Part shown: one piece after another, positions 17,591-25,594 of the stretch
Layout: each line of letters begins with the position of its first letter
Position numbering within the stretch: the first letter of the stretch is position 1
Assembly (NCBI GenBank): GCA_020200135.1
Contig: JAIVJI010000035.1
Span: 1-36,757, forward strand
Direction: 5' to 3'
Length of the DNA stretch: 36,757 nt
DNA from: Acidobacteriota bacterium
Lineage (GTDB): Bacteria; Acidobacteriota; Blastocatellia; Pyrinomonadales; Pyrinomonadaceae
Made by a program: the position numbers and the translations under genes
Notes under the pieces: generated by a model
Seen by the model: the letters and a program-made list of their open reading frames with translations, nothing else
What the model was told of the DNA's origin: nothing
Database searches by the model: none

Positions 17591-18216
17591 TCACAGGCCG
17601 CCGGCCGTCCGCCAGGCGTAGTAGAGCCCGAAGGCGACGCTGGCGAAGCCGGCGAAGATGCGCACGGGCGTATCGACGCGGCGGAAGCGCCCGGCCGTGA
17701 GCGCGAAGGGCAGCCCGATGAGCGCGCTCATCAGAAGCATCCCGCCCACCGAGCCCAGGCCGAAGAGGAGCAGGTAGGCGACCCCGAGCAGGCGCGAGCC
17801 GCCGCGCATCACCTCCGCCAGCACGACGAACGTCAGCGCCGCCGAGCCCGCGAGCCCGTGGACGACGCCGACCGCGAAGGGGCGCCATCCCCACAGCCCT
17901 CGGTGGCGCGCGTGCGACGGGGCGTGCGGCGCGGCCGTCGGGTGCGCGTCCGCCGGTTCGTGGAAGTGCAGGTGCGTGTGCTTGCGGCCGCCGTCGTGTG
18001 CGTGCTCGTGGACGTGGAAGTCTCTGCGGCGGCGGAGGACGAGGTAGAGGATGCGCGTCCCGAGCAGCACGATCATCAGCGCGACCGCGAGTTCGAGCGC
18101 GACGCGGACGCCCTCGGGAATAGTCACGCGCAGGATTGGTCGGCCTCGGTCGCGTGCTTCAGCCCCAGCGCGAAGCCGAGCGCGAGGAGGGGGAGGGCGG
18201 AATCCATGAGCGCCAT
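17591..18216 (-). pseudogene. Nickel/cobalt transporter or UreH-like membrane protein with an internal deletion
   Basis: From ATG 18216 the minus strand reads MALMDSALPLLALGFALGLK then HATEADQ and a quick stop. The end of that segment is the start of the NiCoT/UreH signature, normally H-A-T-D-A-D-H. In another frame, from about 18136, LRVTIPEGVRVALELAVALM starts and continues through a His-rich linker (FHVHEHAHDGGRKHTHLHFH) and three to four membrane helices (GVVHGLAGSAALTFVVLAEV, LIGLPFALTAGRF) to 17591. Family members are continuous, so roughly 45-55 codons and the frame are missing at about 18137, including the second metal-site His. The remaining 178-residue open frame would give only the C-terminal half. 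Either a real deletion or an assembly error. Confidence 0.75.
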
Positions 18217-18588
18217 CTTATACCGGGGCGTCGGAAGGACGAAGGCGGGGCTGGCCCGCGTGAGACGTGATTCCTTTCAAACTGACGGGCCGGTCGGTCT
18301 CAGCCTGACCGGACGCCTGACCGGACGCCCCACGCGGGGACGGCGGGAGCCAAAAAGCCCCGCAAACACGCGCCCCGGCCGCGCACGCCCGGCGGCACAA
18401 CGTTTGCTAGAGTCGGTGCTTGTCTGGCGGTGCTCTGCCCGGTGCCGCCGCCTACCCGCAGTAGAGTTGTAACCGAAAAGGTGCCGCGCCGCCCGACTTG
18501 TCCCGAGCAGAACGCGCCGCGCGGCCGCACAGAAATCCCGCCTCACCCTATCGCCCCGAAAACTCTTATCAGGACGAGAGGGAATCGC
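18217..18588. other. Gene-free interval upstream of PAS-GGDEF-EAL copy 2
   Basis: 372 bases lie between divergent genes. It holds a perfect 12-base tandem duplication (18303-18326) near a CCGGTC/GACCGG inverted pair. A GC-rich stretch ends at GCCAAAAAGCCCC (18350-18362), and a moderately AT-rich segment around 18400-18475 could hold the promoter. No gene is supported. Confidence 0.5.
18303..18326 (+). repeat. 12-base tandem duplication
   Basis: GCCTGACCGGAC occurs twice back to back (18303-18314, 18315-18326), followed by a third partial GCC. It is 12 bases, not 7, so I do not count it with the heptamer hairpins. Confidence 0.7.
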
Positions 18589-21057
18589 GTGGACACCCCC
18601 GAGCCGCACCGCTACACCGACGCCTACTTCCGCCTGCTGATCGCCTCGGGCGGCGCTGCGCTCGTGTGGGCGCTGATGCGCCTGCCGGCCTCGCAGGTCG
18701 ATTTCCACTTCCTGCTGCTGGCCATCATCACGCTCACCATCGGCTCGCGCATCACGGTCAAGATTCCGCGGCTCAGCTCGCACGTCTCCGTCTCGGACAC
18801 GTTCCTCCAGCTCTGCATCCTGCTCTGCGGCGGCGAGGCGGCCATCCTGCTCGCCGCGCTCGACGGCCTCGGCTCGACGCTCCCGCTCTCGCGCCGCCCG
18901 CGGACCTATCTGGTGAACATCGCCGTCACCACCCTCTCGACCTCGGCCACGGTCTGGGTGCTGCGGCTCTGCTTCGGCACGCCGGGCGGCGTCACCGCGG
19001 GCGACACGCCGACCTTCGTCACCGGGCTCTGCGTCATGGCCGCCACGCAGTACGCGGCCAACTCGGCGCTGGTCGCCGTCGGGATGGCGCTGAAGACGGG
19101 GCAGGGGGCCTGGGAGACTTGGCGCAAGTACTACCTCTGGGCTTCGGTCACGTTCCTGGTCGGCGGGGTCGCCGCGGGGACGGTCTTCAAGCTCATCGGG
19201 GCGGTCGGTTTCACCGCGTTCGTCGTGGCGACGCCGTTGATCGGCATCGCTTACCTGACCTACCAGTCCTACCTCAAGAACATCGAGACGGTCGAGCGCC
19301 ACGTCGCCGCGCTGCAGGAGAGCGAGGAGCGCTTCCGCTCGGCCTTCGACTACGCGGCCATCGGGATGGCGCTGGTCTCGCCTGAAGGGCGCTGGCTCCA
19401 GGTCAACCGGAGCCTGTGCGCCATCCTCGGCTACACCGAGCCGGAGCTGCTGGGGATGAGCTACCAGGACATCACGCACCCGGAGGAGCTGGCGTCGGTC
19501 GACGCGCACGTCCGACAGATGCTCGACGGCCGCGCGCCGACCTGCCAGACGGAGAAGCGCTACTTCCACAAGGACGGACACGTCGTCTGGATTTACCTGA
19601 GCATCTCGCGCGTCGCCGGCGGGCAGGAGGCCGGCGCGCGCCTCATCTTCCAGATTCAGGACATCACCGACCGCAAGCAGGCCGAGCGGCAGCTCCTGCA
19701 CGACGCCTTCCACGACGCGCTGACGGGGCTCCCGAACCGCGCGCTCTTCATCGACCGCCTCAAGCACGCGCTCGCGCGCCACAAGCGCCTGGGCGCCGCA
19801 CAGTTCTCCGTCCTCTTCCTCGACCTCGACCGCTTCAAGGTCATCAACGACTCTCTGGGGCACGCCATCGGCGACCAGCTCCTCGTCGGCATCGCGCGCC
19901 GCCTGGAGACGTGCCTGCGCCCCGGCGACACGGTCGCGCGCCTCGGCGGCGACGAGTTCACCGTGCTGCTGGAAGACGTCTCGGACACGCGCGAGGTCAT
20001 CGCCGTGGCGGAGCGCATCGAGACCGAGCTGTCGCTCCCGTTCAACCTCGGCGGGCACGAGGTCTTCACCACCGCCTCCATCGGCATCGCGCCCTCGACC
20101 ACCGGCTACGAGCGCTCGGACGACATCCTGCGCGACGCCGACACCGCGATGTACCGCGCCAAGTCGCTCGGCAAGTCGCGCCACGAGGTCTTCGACAAGG
20201 AGATGCACACGCGCGCGGTCAACCTCCTGCACCTGGAGACGGACCTCCGGCGCGCGCTCGACCGGCGCGAGTTCTCGGTCTACTACCAGCCCATCGTCTC
20301 TCTGGAGACGGGCGTGGTGCAGGGCTTCGAGGCGCTCCTGCGCTGGCGCCACCCCGTCCACGGCTTCATCTCGCCGGCCGAGTTCATCCCCGTCGCCGAG
20401 GAGACCGGCCTCATCCTCCCCGTCGGCCGCTGGGCGCTCGAAGAGGCTTGCCGGCAGATGTGCGAGTGGCAGGGGCAGTTCCCGCGCGCGGCCGAGATGT
20501 ACGTCAGCGTCAACCTCTCGGGCCGCCAGTTCGCCAACCCCGAGCTGATAGAGCAGATCAAGGAGGCGCTCCGCTCGACGGGGCTGCGGCCGCAGAGCCT
20601 GAAGCTCGAAGTCACCGAGTCGGTCGTGATGGGCGACATCGAGAAGACCATCGAGATGCTGAGGCAGCTCCGCGCGCTCGGCGTCGAGTCGAGCATCGAC
20701 GACTTCGGCACCGGCTACTCCAGCCTCGCATACCTGCACCACTTCCCCTCGACGACGCTCAAGATCGACCGCTCGTTCATCGGCCGGATGGGCGAGGGCG
20801 GCGAGAACACCGAGATCGTCCGCACCATCCTCCTGCTCGCGCGCAACCTCGGGATGAGGGTCGTCGCCGAGGGCGTCGAGACCGAGGCGCAACTGGCGCG
20901 GCTCCAGTCGCTCTCGTGCGAGTACGGGCAGGGCTATCTCTTCTCGAAGGCGGTCAACGCGACGGCCGTCGGCCGCCTTCTCTCCGAAGGCTCGCCCCGC
21001 TCGCTGCGCGCGGCCGACACGGAAGGGCTCGCCGGCCTGCGCGCTTTGAGGGCGTAG
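18589..21057 (+). CDS. Membrane PAS-GGDEF-EAL c-di-GMP protein, copy 2 (intact)
   Basis: From GTG 18589 (GAGAGG upstream) this 822-residue protein has about six hydrophobic segments (residues 10-230). PAS follows (about 247-365, FRSAFDYAAIGMALVSPEGR to DITDRKQAE), then GGDEF (453-457, preceded by an RPGD inhibitory site) and a complete EAL domain (EAL 581, NLSGRQF, LEVTES, DDFGTG about 704, LKIDRSF, VVAEGVE, GQGY about 781). All catalytic signatures of both activities are present, so it could make and degrade c-di-GMP, with the PAS domain as sensor or dimeriser. Frames extending further upstream have no family-like sequence. It is clearly paralogous to the minus-strand copy at 12.5-14.9 kb. 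It ends six bases before heptamer hairpin B. Confidence 0.95.
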   Translation: MDTPEPHRYTDAYFRLLIASGGAALVWALMRLPASQVDFHFLLLAIITLTIGSRITVKIPRLSSHVSVSDTFLQLCILLCGGEAAILLAALDGLGSTLPLSRRPRTYLVNIAVTTLSTSATVWVLRLCFGTPGGVTAGDTPTFVTGLCVMAATQYAANSALVAVGMALKTGQGAWETWRKYYLWASVTFLVGGVAAGTVFKLIGAVGFTAFVVATPLIGIAYLTYQSYLKNIETVERHVAALQESEERFRSAFDYAAIGMALVSPEGRWLQVNRSLCAILGYTEPELLGMSYQDITHPEELASVDAHVRQMLDGRAPTCQTEKRYFHKDGHVVWIYLSISRVAGGQEAGARLIFQIQDITDRKQAERQLLHDAFHDALTGLPNRALFIDRLKHALARHKRLGAAQFSVLFLDLDRFKVINDSLGHAIGDQLLVGIARRLETCLRPGDTVARLGGDEFTVLLEDVSDTREVIAVAERIETELSLPFNLGGHEVFTTASIGIAPSTTGYERSDDILRDADTAMYRAKSLGKSRHEVFDKEMHTRAVNLLHLETDLRRALDRREFSVYYQPIVSLETGVVQGFEALLRWRHPVHGFISPAEFIPVAEETGLILPVGRWALEEACRQMCEWQGQFPRAAEMYVSVNLSGRQFANPELIEQIKEALRSTGLRPQSLKLEVTESVVMGDIEKTIEMLRQLRALGVESSIDDFGTGYSSLAYLHHFPSTTLKIDRSFIGRMGEGGENTEIVRTILLLARNLGMRVVAEGVETEAQLARLQSLSCEYGQGYLFSKAVNATAVGRLLSEGSPRSLRAADTEGLAGLRALRA

Positions 21058-21063
21058 GGGCTC

Positions 21064-21130
21064 GAAAGAAGAAGGCGGAAGTGAGGACGAGGGGGCACAC
21101 CCCTCGTCCTCACTTCCGCCTTCTTACTTT
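21064..21130. terminator. Heptamer-repeat bidirectional terminator, locus B
   Basis: A 26-base-pair perfect stem (21069-21094 with 21100-21125) around loop GCACA sits between the converging EAL and bactofilin genes; its right arm overlaps the bactofilin stop codon. A further GAAAG/CTTTC pairing lies beyond a one-base bulge. The arm can be cut into purine-rich 7-base units (GAAAGAA, GAAGGCG, GAAGTGA, GGACGAG), a degenerate version of the heptamer pattern at the other four loci. Confidence 0.8.
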
Positions 21131-21765
21131 CCCTCGGCCGGCGGGCGCGGCGGGGTGTTGCGGCGCGTCTCTTCGGCCTTCGGCGTCCGGGCCGGCGCCG
21201 GCTCGGCCTTGCCCATGCGGCAGGCGCCCTCGAAGACGGCGCCCTCTTCGATGACGAGCGCGGGGGTCTGTAGGTTGCCGCGGACGCGCGCCGAGCGCCC
21301 CAGCTCGATGCGCTCGGTGGCGACGATGTCGCCGTTGACCGTGCCGTTTATCTTGGCGGAGGCGACCTCGACGTTGGCGTCCACGACGCCGCCCGCGCTC
21401 ACGATGAGCGCGCCCTTCTCGGAGCGGACGCGACCCGTGAAGTGGCCGTCGATGCGCAGCATCCCCTTGAACTCGGCGTCGCCTGAGACGACCGTGCCGC
21501 CGCCGATGAAGCCGCTGACGACGCCGTCGCGCAGGTCGCGCGCGAGCGCCTCGGACTCGGTGACGGCGCGCGGGGTCGAAGGCGTCGCGGGCGCGGCCGG
21601 CGGCGCGGTGCGCGCGGGCGGCTCGTAGGTGTGTGACGGCGGCGCGGCGGCGGCGGGCTGCGCGTAGGCGTGCGGCGGAGGCTGCGCGGCGCCCTGCGGC
21701 GGCTCGGGCGTCTGCGGCCTGGGTTCGTTGGCTTCGGGTTTAGGGGAACGTCCCATTCTCAACAT
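21124..21765 (-). CDS. Bactofilin family cytoskeletal protein
   Basis: Bactofilins polymerise into beta-helical filaments at the inner membrane and position envelope proteins. The 213-residue protein has a Pro/Ala-rich N-terminal tail (about 1-70), then the beta-helix domain (about 85-185): IGGGTVVSGDAEFKGMLRID, HFTGRVRSEKGALIVSAGGV, INGTVNGDIVATERIELGRS and RVRGNLQTPALVIEEGAVFE, with the six-residue beta-helix periodicity. A basic tail closes it. Start ATG 21765 has GGAGG eight bases upstream; a frame open further upstream to 21957 lacks family sequence. Convergent with the EAL gene across hairpin B. Confidence 0.92.
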   Translation of the reverse strand: MLRMGRSPKPEANEPRPQTPEPPQGAAQPPPHAYAQPAAAAPPSHTYEPPARTAPPAAPATPSTPRAVTESEALARDLRDGVVSGFIGGGTVVSGDAEFKGMLRIDGHFTGRVRSEKGALIVSAGGVVDANVEVASAKINGTVNGDIVATERIELGRSARVRGNLQTPALVIEEGAVFEGACRMGKAEPAPARTPKAEETRRNTPPRPPAEGK

Positions 21766-21944
21766 CGAATAATACCTCCATCCGAAAGGGGTTTCGGTTA
21801 GCGCGGCCGGCGGGCGCACTGGGGGCGTAGAGGCCCGCAGGTCGCGGCCCCGCGTCCCGCTCGGCGGTCGATTCTGACGAGTTAAGAGAGCTTCAAACGA
21901 GGCAAGAGCACTCGGGAAGAGCGGGTCAATCATACGGCGCGCAC

Positions 21945-22342
21945 GCCGCGTCCGCACGCTCGAAGAGGCGCGCCGCTACGTCGCGGAGCGTTTCGTGGAG
22001 AGCTACCGGCGCGAAGGGTTCGGCTTCTGGCTCGTCGAGCCGAAAGGCTCGACGGCACCCGCCGGCATCTGCGGGCTCGTGAAGCGCGACGCGCTGCCCG
22101 GCGTGGACGTGGGCTACGCCTTCCTCCCGCCGTTCCGCTCGCGTGGCTACGCCTCCGAGTCGGCCTCGGCCGTGATGCGCTACGCGCGCGAGACGCTCGG
22201 CCTGCCACGCCTCTACGCCATCGTGAACCCCGGAAACGCCGTCTCCGTCCGCGTGCTCGAAAAACTCGGGATGAGTTTCGAGCGGACGGTCAGGCTCTCC
22301 GGCGGAGAGCCCGAGGTCAAACTCTTCGCGGCCGACCTTTGA
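21945..22342 (+). pseudogene. GNAT acetyltransferase lacking its 5' end
   Basis: Family-like sequence begins at about 21945 with RVRTLEEARRYVAERFVESY and continues through the acetyl-CoA fold: GFGFWLVEPKG, ICGLVKRDALPGVDVGYAFL, the CoA-loop region PPFRSRGYASESASAVM, and NPGNAVSVRVLEKLGM. RimJ-type GNATs normally have about 40-50 residues before VRTLEEA, with the first strand and helix. Here the frame instead enters unrelated sequence from the bactofilin upstream region, and the first usable start is GTG 21995. The gene seems to have lost its 5' part in a junction at about 21940, or sequence is missing from the assembly. The downstream GNAT starts 17 bases after its stop. Confidence 0.72.
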
Positions 22343-22358
22343 GCGCGCGCCGACCCGT

Positions 22359-22898
22359 ATGCTCGAAGTCAGGGTAGTCAGGGGGGCGGAAGTGTTCGAC
22401 GAAGGGCTCGCCGAACGCATCGTCGCGCTCGACAGGCAGAACATGCGCCACGTCTGGGAGGCGGCCGGCATGGAGTACCCCGAGGAGAGCCGGCGGCGCG
22501 GACTGCTCAGCGACCCGACGTTCGTCATCGCCTTCGACGGCCCGGCCGTCGCGGGCTACGTCGAATACCTTCGGAGCTGGAACGACCCGCGCCGCATCTA
22601 CGTCGGCTCGGTACAGATTGACGGGCGCCACAGGCATACGGGGCTGCTGCTCCTTCTACTCGACGAGTTCAGGTCGGTCGTCTCCCGCGAGGACTTCGAC
22701 GGGTTCGAGGCGGGCGTGCAGAAGGTCAACACGCCCGCCGTCGAGCTTTACCGCCGGCTCGGCTTCAGACTGGAGCCGAACTCGCGCAACGAGCTCTCAT
22801 GGACGGCGCGCGCCGGCCGGGAGCTTTTGACCGACTCGCCCGTCGTGCCACTCCTCGACAGGTGGCGCAGGCGACAAACACAACGCCGGAGCGTCTGA
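22359..22898 (+). CDS. GNAT family N-acetyltransferase
   Basis: The 179-residue protein has the GNAT order: an N-terminal strand-helix (LEVRVVRGAEVFDEGLAERI), a central strand pair (PTFVIAFDGPAVAGYVEYLR), a substrate strand (RRIYVGSVQIDGRHRHTGLL) and a late helix-strand (TPAVELYRRLGFRLEP, the family's ELYRRLGF signature). The acetyl-CoA loop is a divergent HRHTGLLLLLLDE. Acceptor unknown. It sits 17 bases after the truncated GNAT and 4 bases before the GH5 gene, so the three look like one transcription unit. The start ATG 22359 has no strong ribosome site, consistent with coupling. Confidence 0.82.
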   Translation: MLEVRVVRGAEVFDEGLAERIVALDRQNMRHVWEAAGMEYPEESRRRGLLSDPTFVIAFDGPAVAGYVEYLRSWNDPRRIYVGSVQIDGRHRHTGLLLLLLDEFRSVVSREDFDGFEAGVQKVNTPAVELYRRLGFRLEPNSRNELSWTARAGRELLTDSPVVPLLDRWRRRQTQRRSV

Positions 22899-22901
22899 CA
22901 C

Positions 22902-24140
22902 ATGCGACTTGAGAAGAAGGCAGCGACTCTGCTCGGCCTGGCCGCCCTCCTGTTTTTATCCGCCGTCCCGGCCGGCGGGCGCGAGAAGTTCGTGACGATG
23001 CGGGGCAGGGAGTTCGTCGCGCCGGACGGGCGCGTGCTTTTGCTGAGGGGCATCAACCTCGGCAACTGGCTTCTGCCCGAGGGCTACATGTTCAAGTTCA
23101 AGTCGGCCAACTCGCCGCAGCGCATCGGGGTCGTCCTCAACCAGCTCGTCGGCGATACGCAGGCGCGGCGCTTCTGGCGGGCGTACCTCGACCACTACGT
23201 CACCGCCGACGACATCCGCTTCATCAAGCGCGCCGGGTTCAACTCGGTGCGCGTCCCCTTCAGCTACCGCCTGTTCGTGACGGAGGGCGAGCCGCGGCGT
23301 CTGGAGGGCGTCGGCTACGAGATGCTCGACCGCGTCGTCGGGTGGTGCAGGAAGGAGGGGCTCTACGTCGTCCTCGACATGCACGGCGCGCCCGGCGGGC
23401 AGACCGGCGACAACATCGACGACAGCTGGGGCTACCCTTTCCTCTTCGAGAGCCCCGAGAGCCAGCAGTTGACCATCGACATCTGGCGCAAGCTCGCCGC
23501 GCGCTACGCGCGGGAGCCGGCCGTCGTCGGCTACGACCTCCTCAACGAGCCCATCGCGCACTACTTCGACGCGGCGCACTTCAACCCCAAGCTCGAACCG
23601 CTCTACAAGAGAATCGTCGCCGCCGTCCGCGAGGTGGACAAAAACCACGTCATCTTCCTCGGCGGCGCGCAGTGGAACACCAACTTCAAAGTCTTCGGCC
23701 CGCCCTTCGACCCGAAGCTCGCCTACACCTTCCACAAGTACTGGATGGAGGTGAAGCAGGAGGCCGTGCAGGAGTACGTGGACTTCTCCGCGAAGTACGG
23801 CGTGCCGCTCTACATGGGCGAGTCGGGCGAGAACACCGACGAGTGGATAGCCTCGTTCAGGACGCTGCTGGAGCGCAACAACGTCGGCTGGTGCTTCTGG
23901 CCCTACAAGAAGCTCGACGCCACCTCGTGCGTCGCCTCGATCAACAAGCCCGCCGACTGGGACGCGGTCGCGGCCTTCGCCGACCACCCGCGCACGACCT
24001 ACGAGGACGTGCGGAAGAACCGCCCGCCGAAGGAGCGGATAGACCGCGCGCTCGCCGACTATCTTGAGGGCATCAAGTTCAAAAACTGTCGGGTCAACGA
24101 AGGCTACCTCAAGGCATTGGGGCTGGCGGCCGGGCATTAG
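22902..24140 (+). CDS. Secreted glycoside hydrolase family 5 protein
   Basis: Residues 1-26 are a signal peptide (KKAATLLGLAALLFLSAVPA). The rest is a TIM-barrel GH5/cellulase-type enzyme. RGINLGNWLLPEGYMF (49-64) and GFNSVRVPF are typical start motifs. VVLDMHGAPGGQTGDN (157-170) is the His-containing strand, YDLLNEP (211-217) carries the acid/base Glu216, and YMGESGEN (304-311) the nucleophile Glu307. Length (412) fits single-domain exo-1,3-glucanase-like or endoglucanase GH5; the exact substrate cannot be read. Likely exported to act on a beta-glucan. The last gene of the GNAT-GNAT-GH5 run. Confidence 0.92.
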   Translation: MRLEKKAATLLGLAALLFLSAVPAGGREKFVTMRGREFVAPDGRVLLLRGINLGNWLLPEGYMFKFKSANSPQRIGVVLNQLVGDTQARRFWRAYLDHYVTADDIRFIKRAGFNSVRVPFSYRLFVTEGEPRRLEGVGYEMLDRVVGWCRKEGLYVVLDMHGAPGGQTGDNIDDSWGYPFLFESPESQQLTIDIWRKLAARYAREPAVVGYDLLNEPIAHYFDAAHFNPKLEPLYKRIVAAVREVDKNHVIFLGGAQWNTNFKVFGPPFDPKLAYTFHKYWMEVKQEAVQEYVDFSAKYGVPLYMGESGENTDEWIASFRTLLERNNVGWCFWPYKKLDATSCVASINKPADWDAVAAFADHPRTTYEDVRKNRPPKERIDRALADYLEGIKFKNCRVNEGYLKALGLAAGH

Positions 24141-24201
24141 CGACGCTCATGCGCGCGATTGAAATAAGTACGACCGAAGTTCACACCTTCGACACATCCC
24201 G

Positions 24202-24220
24202 CCCGTAGGATGATTACGGG
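24202..24220. promoter_or_regulatory. Small dyad CCCGTA..TACGGG upstream of the second EHKW-motif gene
   Basis: Six-base arms (24202-24207 and 24215-24220) around GGATGAT, 62 bases before the small gene. It could be a weak GH5 terminator or an operator; no T run follows. Confidence 0.3.
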
Positions 24221-24281
24221 ACGAGGCGCTCGGTTGCGCCCCGCGTCGGTTTAAAGGACGGGATGATGGAAGGAGTTTGTG

Positions 24282-24608
24282 ATGTCGTCAAAAAATGAGT
24301 TGCGCCGTCTGGCGGGCGAGTTGATAAATGTCTATCTGAGTCACCAGAGTTTTAAGGCGCACGATGGGTCGTTCATGGAGCCGCCGTCTGAGGCCGGGGA
24401 GGCGAAGCCCGCCCCTATCGCGCGCGACGCGCGGCGTCTGAGGCGTTCGCTGAAGGAGCTGGCGGGGGTGAGGCTGTCGGCGTCGGAGGCTCGCGACGCG
24501 TGGCCGCGTGTGCTCGAACACAAGTGGTACCTGGGCGAGCGCCTCGGGCGCGACGTGGGGCACCGCCCGCACGACATGCAAGCCCGCGTCCACATGTCCC
24601 CCCCTTAA
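24282..24608 (+). CDS. Small protein with WPRVLEHKW..ERLGRDVG motif (DUF4032-like), copy 2
   Basis: A 108-residue protein from ATG 24282, with AAGGAG seven bases upstream. Residues about 60-95 (KELAGVRLSASEARDAWP then RVLEHKWYLGERLGRDVG) match copy 1 at 6636-6941 almost residue for residue. The N-terminal half differs (KNELRRLAGELINVYLSHQS), and the C-terminus is cut to a short HRPHDMQARVHMSPP where copy 1 continues with VAALDYFENV. Function unknown. The shared motif on two different N-termini suggests a mobile or modular binding segment. Confidence 0.7.
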   Translation: MSSKNELRRLAGELINVYLSHQSFKAHDGSFMEPPSEAGEAKPAPIARDARRLRRSLKELAGVRLSASEARDAWPRVLEHKWYLGERLGRDVGHRPHDMQARVHMSPP

Positions 24609-24706
24609 GGCGCTTCCGCGCCGGCCCGCTCATCCCGAGCAAGAGTCTTCCACGAGCAAGCGGTAAGGCAGTCAGCCCATCCCACTCCGAAAGGGGTTTT
24701 GCCGCC

Positions 24707-25498
24707 ATGCAGCCTCAACTCCGTGACATCGTCGATGCCATCCGCCCCGATGGGACGCGCGAGTTCGTCCGCGGCGTCTTTGAAGACCTCGGCCGCCTGC
24801 TCGGCTACCTCGACGGCCTGCGACCCCTCATCGCCGACGGCGGCGAGGATGAGGCGCATTTCATCTTCGAGGTGGTGCGCTGCGAGGCGCTCGCCGCCGC
24901 CGGCGGCCTCGACTACTTCTGCGCCTGCCTCGACGCGCCCGACGAGCTCTCCGAGGAGCTGGAGCGCACGAGCTTCGCCGTCCGGCACGAGCTGCGCGCG
25001 GTCTTCGAGCGGATACTCCCGTCGGCGCGCGAGGCGGCGGACGCCGAAGAGGTCCGCTCGCGCCTCGCCGACGCGCACGACCTCCTGCGCAACTGCTTCG
25101 AGCAGTCGACGGTCTCGCTCGCTCGCGCCTTCCGCCCCGGCGTGGACGCGGCCGAGCTGTTCGAGGGCATCCGCGCCAAGCGCGAGAACTCGCTGCGGCT
25201 CTACGAAGACCTCGAAGCGCTGCTGCGCAGCGTCCGCTACGCCGAGTGGCACGACGGGGCGGAGCCGCTCGTCAACTTCTCAGAGCGGCTCGAACACTTC
25301 CGCGCCGAGAGCATGTGCCACCTCATGCAGAAGGACCGCGAGACCTGCCGCGGGTTCATCGACGGCCTCGCCGCCGTCCGCGACCGGCGCGGCTTCCGCC
25401 TCTACCTCCACCGCTTCTCCTGCTACCTCGAAATCCTCCTCAAACACGTCGGCCAGCGCTCCGTCCTCTCCGACCTCACCCTCAGAGCCGCCGCCTGA
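24707..25498 (+). CDS. Helical protein of unknown function
   Basis: Unrecognised 263-residue protein from ATG 24707, after AAAGGGG. The composition is almost wholly alpha-helical and acidic, with regular Leu spacing (REFVRGVFEDLGRLLGYLDG, ELRAVFERILPSAREA, RLYEDLEALLRSV) and several Cys (DYFCACLD, MCHLMQ, ETCRG, RFSCYLE). No signal peptide or membrane segment. It could be a cytosolic scaffold; no catalytic motif seen. Ends just before a bidirectional hairpin and converges on the gene at 25595. Confidence 0.75.
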   Translation: MQPQLRDIVDAIRPDGTREFVRGVFEDLGRLLGYLDGLRPLIADGGEDEAHFIFEVVRCEALAAAGGLDYFCACLDAPDELSEELERTSFAVRHELRAVFERILPSAREAADAEEVRSRLADAHDLLRNCFEQSTVSLARAFRPGVDAAELFEGIRAKRENSLRLYEDLEALLRSVRYAEWHDGAEPLVNFSERLEHFRAESMCHLMQKDRETCRGFIDGLAAVRDRRGFRLYLHRFSCYLEILLKHVGQRSVLSDLTLRAAA

Positions 25499-25532
25499 GC
25501 GACGCAATGCCCTCATCGGCCCGGGAAAGCGA

Positions 25533-25557
25533 AGGGGCGGCCCGAAAAGCCGCCCCT
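25533..25557. terminator. Bidirectional terminator hairpin
   Basis: AGGGGCGGC (25533-25541) pairs perfectly with GCCGCCCCT (25549-25557) around CCGAAAA, between the converging genes ending at 25498 and 25595. The plus side is followed by CGTTTAC, only a weak T tract. This one has no heptamer structure. Confidence 0.75.
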
Positions 25558-25594
25558 CGTTTACGCGGGGTTATCTTCCTCGACCCGTCCGGCG

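Noticed and set aside
18277..20892. An 871-codon minus-strand frame opposite PAS-GGDEF-EAL copy 2
   Set aside because: Same reason: antisense shadow of a well-supported gene.
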